From contig JAGAHK010000329.1 of the NCBI GenBank assembly GCA_017627115.1, positions 1 to 7,611 of the forward strand: 7,611 nt of DNA. The letters are read 5' to 3'. Positions 6,137-7,611 of this stretch are shown piece by piece (within the stretch, counting starts at the first letter, position 1; each line of letters opens with the position of its first letter). A program made the position numbers and the translations under genes. The DNA is from Bacillota bacterium. GTDB lineage: Bacteria; Bacillota; Clostridia; Lachnospirales; CAG-274. The notes under the pieces were generated by a model. The model saw only the letters and a list, made by a program, of their open reading frames with translations. It had not been told where the DNA came from and did not search any database.

Positions 6137-7611
6137 GCCGTCACCCCCGTTAACGCACTGTAAAGAACTTCACAGGCAGTCTCGGGCTCAAATACATCTT
6201 TAGGAAGATCAATGCCCGTCTCATTAAGTTCATTCATAAGCAAAGCCGTCTGCGGTGCATTTAGGCCTATCTCGGTAAGTCTTGCCGTATGCTTGAACAC
6301 TTCACTTGGGGTATCAAAAAACTCGACTCTACCTTTATTCATAACAAGTATCCTGTCCGCAAGACGCGATATATCTTCCATTGAATGACTTACCAGAATA
6401 ACCGTTATACCAAGCTGATCGTGCATTTTTTTGATATTGCCGAGTATCTCGTCACGGCTGTAGGGGTCAAGACCCGCAGTCGGTTCATCAAGTACAAGAA
6501 CCTCGGGTTTCATTGCAAGTACACCGGCTATCGCAACACGTCTCTTCTGACCGCCCGAAAGCTCAAACGGCGATTTATTGTAGTATTCCTCGCCCATACC
6601 GACAAGCGCAAGCGATTCCTTAACGCTTTTTTCCGTTTTTTCATCGGAAAGTCCAAGATTTTTTGGTCCGAAAGCAACATCTTTAAACACCGTTGTTTCA
6701 AAAAGCTGATGTTCGGGATATTGAAAAACAAGACCGACCTTTTGTCTGACTTCTTTAAGCCTGTTTTTATCGCTGTTTATATCAAAACCCGAGAGTAAAA
6801 TGCTTCCTTCATCGGGTTTGACAAGTGCATTAAGATGCTGTATAAGCGTGCTTTTGCCCGAGCCTGTATGCCCGATAAGTCCGATAAATTCGCCCTTTCC
6901 GATAGTAAAGCTCACATTTTTAAGGGCTGTTTTTTCAAAAACTGTTTCTCTGCCGTAAATATGAGTAAGACCCTTGACCTCGATCAAAGTTTCAAATTCT
7001 TTTTTATCGGCAATTTTATGTGTATATTCAAATTTGTCTTTAAAACCTATTGTTTTAAGCGCCTTTGTCATATCCTCAATATTGAGGATATCATCGGCAA
7101 TGTCAATGCCTTTTTGTCTTAAAAGCCTGCATATTTCCGTCACCTGCGGAACATCAAGCTTTAAGGATTTGACCTTTTCCACCTGTCTGAAAATATTGGC
7201 AGGGGTATCATCCATAACCGCTCTGCCCTTGTCAAAAACAACAACCCGGTCTGCAAGACAGGCTTCTTCCATATAATGTGTGATAAGAATTACGGTGATA
7301 TTCTTTTTTTTCAGCTCAAGCAAAGTGTTCATTACCTGTTTTCTGCCTATCGGGTCAAGCATAGCCGTAGGTTCGTCCAGAACTATGCAATCGGGCTTCA
7401 TTGCAAGCACACCTGCTATTGCGATACGCTGTTTTTGTCCGCCTGAAAGCATCATAGGTGAGGAATTCCTGTATTCCGACATATTTACGCTGAAAAGTGC
7501 CTGTTCAACACGTTTTTTTATATCATCTGATGGAACGCCAAGGTTTTCCGGACCAAAAGCCACTTCTTCCTCAATAATTGTAGCAATAATCTGATTATCG
7601 GGGTTTTGAAA
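6133..7611 (-). CDS. ecfA: Fused ECF transporter ATPase (EcfA1-EcfA2 type), 5' end cut by window edge
   Basis: 492 residues visible of a protein with two ABC ATPase domains in one chain, the energising part of an ECF transporter. The frame is open to base 7611; a GTG at 7563 is internal ([12 protein letters not shown]), not a start. Domain 1 (EcfA1-like) enters at its Q-loop FQNPDNQ (1-7), then LSGGQ (55-59), Walker B IVLDEP (76-81, Glu80), switch His112; its Walker A is outside the window. Domain 2 (EcfA2-like) starts near residue 208: Walker [10 protein letters not shown] (247-255), Q-loop FQYPEHQ (296-302), LSGGQ (351-355), Walker B LVLDEP (372-377, Glu376), His409. Both domains end in the similar dimerisation tail of EcfA proteins. 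Bacillus encodes the two halves as separate genes; here no stop or start separates them. Overlaps ecfT by 4 nt. Confidence 0.95.
   Translation of the reverse strand, partial: FQNPDNQIIATIIEEEVAFGPENLGVPSDDIKKRVEQALFSVNMSEYRNSSPMMLSGGQKQRIAIAGVLAMKPDCIVLDEPTAMLDPIGRKQVMNTLLELKKKNITVILITHYMEEACLADRVVVFDKGRAVMDDTPANIFRQVEKVKSLKLDVPQVTEICRLLRQKGIDIADDILNIEDMTKALKTIGFKDKFEYTHKIADKKEFETLIEVKGLTHIYGRETVFEKTALKNVSFTIGKGEFIGLIGHTGSGKSTLIQHLNALVKPDEGSILLSGFDINSDKNRLKEVRQKVGLVFQYPEHQLFETTVFKDVAFGPKNLGLSDEKTEKSVKESLALVGMGEEYYNKSPFELSGGQKRRVAIAGVLAMKPEVLVLDEPTAGLDPYSRDEILGNIKKMHDQLGITVILVSHSMEDISRLADRILVMNKGRVEFFDTPSEVFKHTARLTEIGLNAPQTALLMNELNETGIDLPKDVFEPETACEVLYSALTGVTA

Noticed and set aside
6528..6731. 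Minus-strand 67-codon frame and other short same-strand frames (for example 3895-4119)
   Set aside because: They sit in alternative frames inside ecfA and mltG, without ribosome sites or domains, and the enclosing genes are clearly real.
6133..7563. A complete ATPase gene starting at the GTG at 7563
   Set aside because: The upstream codons to base 7611 are open and encode the conserved Q-loop FQNPDNQ and following residues of the first ATPase, so the gene simply continues past the window edge.

Overview
The window looks like part of a chromosome from an anaerobic, moderately AT-rich low-GC Gram-positive bacterium, most likely a gut-type Clostridia (Oscillospirales/Ruminococcaceae-like). This rests on the gene set and order, strong AGGAGG-type ribosome binding sites, an EcfT of the Firmicutes type with a 'MEARCYRG' motif, and a Cys-containing secreted subtilase with a clostridial-looking C-terminal tail. 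It is an inference, because no marker gene for taxonomy is present. All seven genes lie on the minus strand, so the text below reads from high to low coordinates.

Right part (7611 to 3500), one tight transcription unit with overlapping genes: a fused double-ATPase of an energy-coupling factor (ECF) vitamin transporter (5' end cut by the window edge), its membrane partner EcfT, the tRNA pseudouridine synthase TruA, and the membrane-anchored lytic transglycosylase MltG. Joints are 4 nt (ATGA), 1 nt (TAATG) and 20 nt overlaps. The tRNA U34 O-methyltransferase TrmR (3489 to 2839) follows MltG after only 10 nt. In Bacillus the ecf-truA genes and the mltG-trmR-trhP genes are two separate clusters; here they are joined at truA/mltG, and the ribosomal protein pair rplM-rpsI that usually follows truA is absent.

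Gap (2838 to 2574, 265 bp): the only real intergenic space. It holds two hairpin-forming inverted repeats and a possible decayed coding fragment. Neither hairpin has the T-run of a standard intrinsic terminator.

Left part (2573 to 1): a U32-family protein of the TrhP/YrrO type (tRNA wobble-uridine hydroxylation), overlapping by 8 nt the start of a secreted subtilisin-like S8 protease that runs off the left edge. The protease reading frame is open to base 1 and carries a signal peptide, a propeptide-like region, the Asp/His/Asn/Ser set and the start of a beta-rich C-terminal region.

Functional picture: three enzymes act on the tRNA anticodon arm (TruA at 38-40; TrhP then TrmR making 5-hydroxy- and 5-methoxyuridine at wobble position 34), next to a vitamin-uptake energising module, a peptidoglycan chain terminator and an exported protease. 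The most unusual points are the merging of two normally separate housekeeping clusters and the translational coupling of a secreted protease to a tRNA-modification gene. I see no phage, IS, CRISPR, tRNA or rRNA gene.
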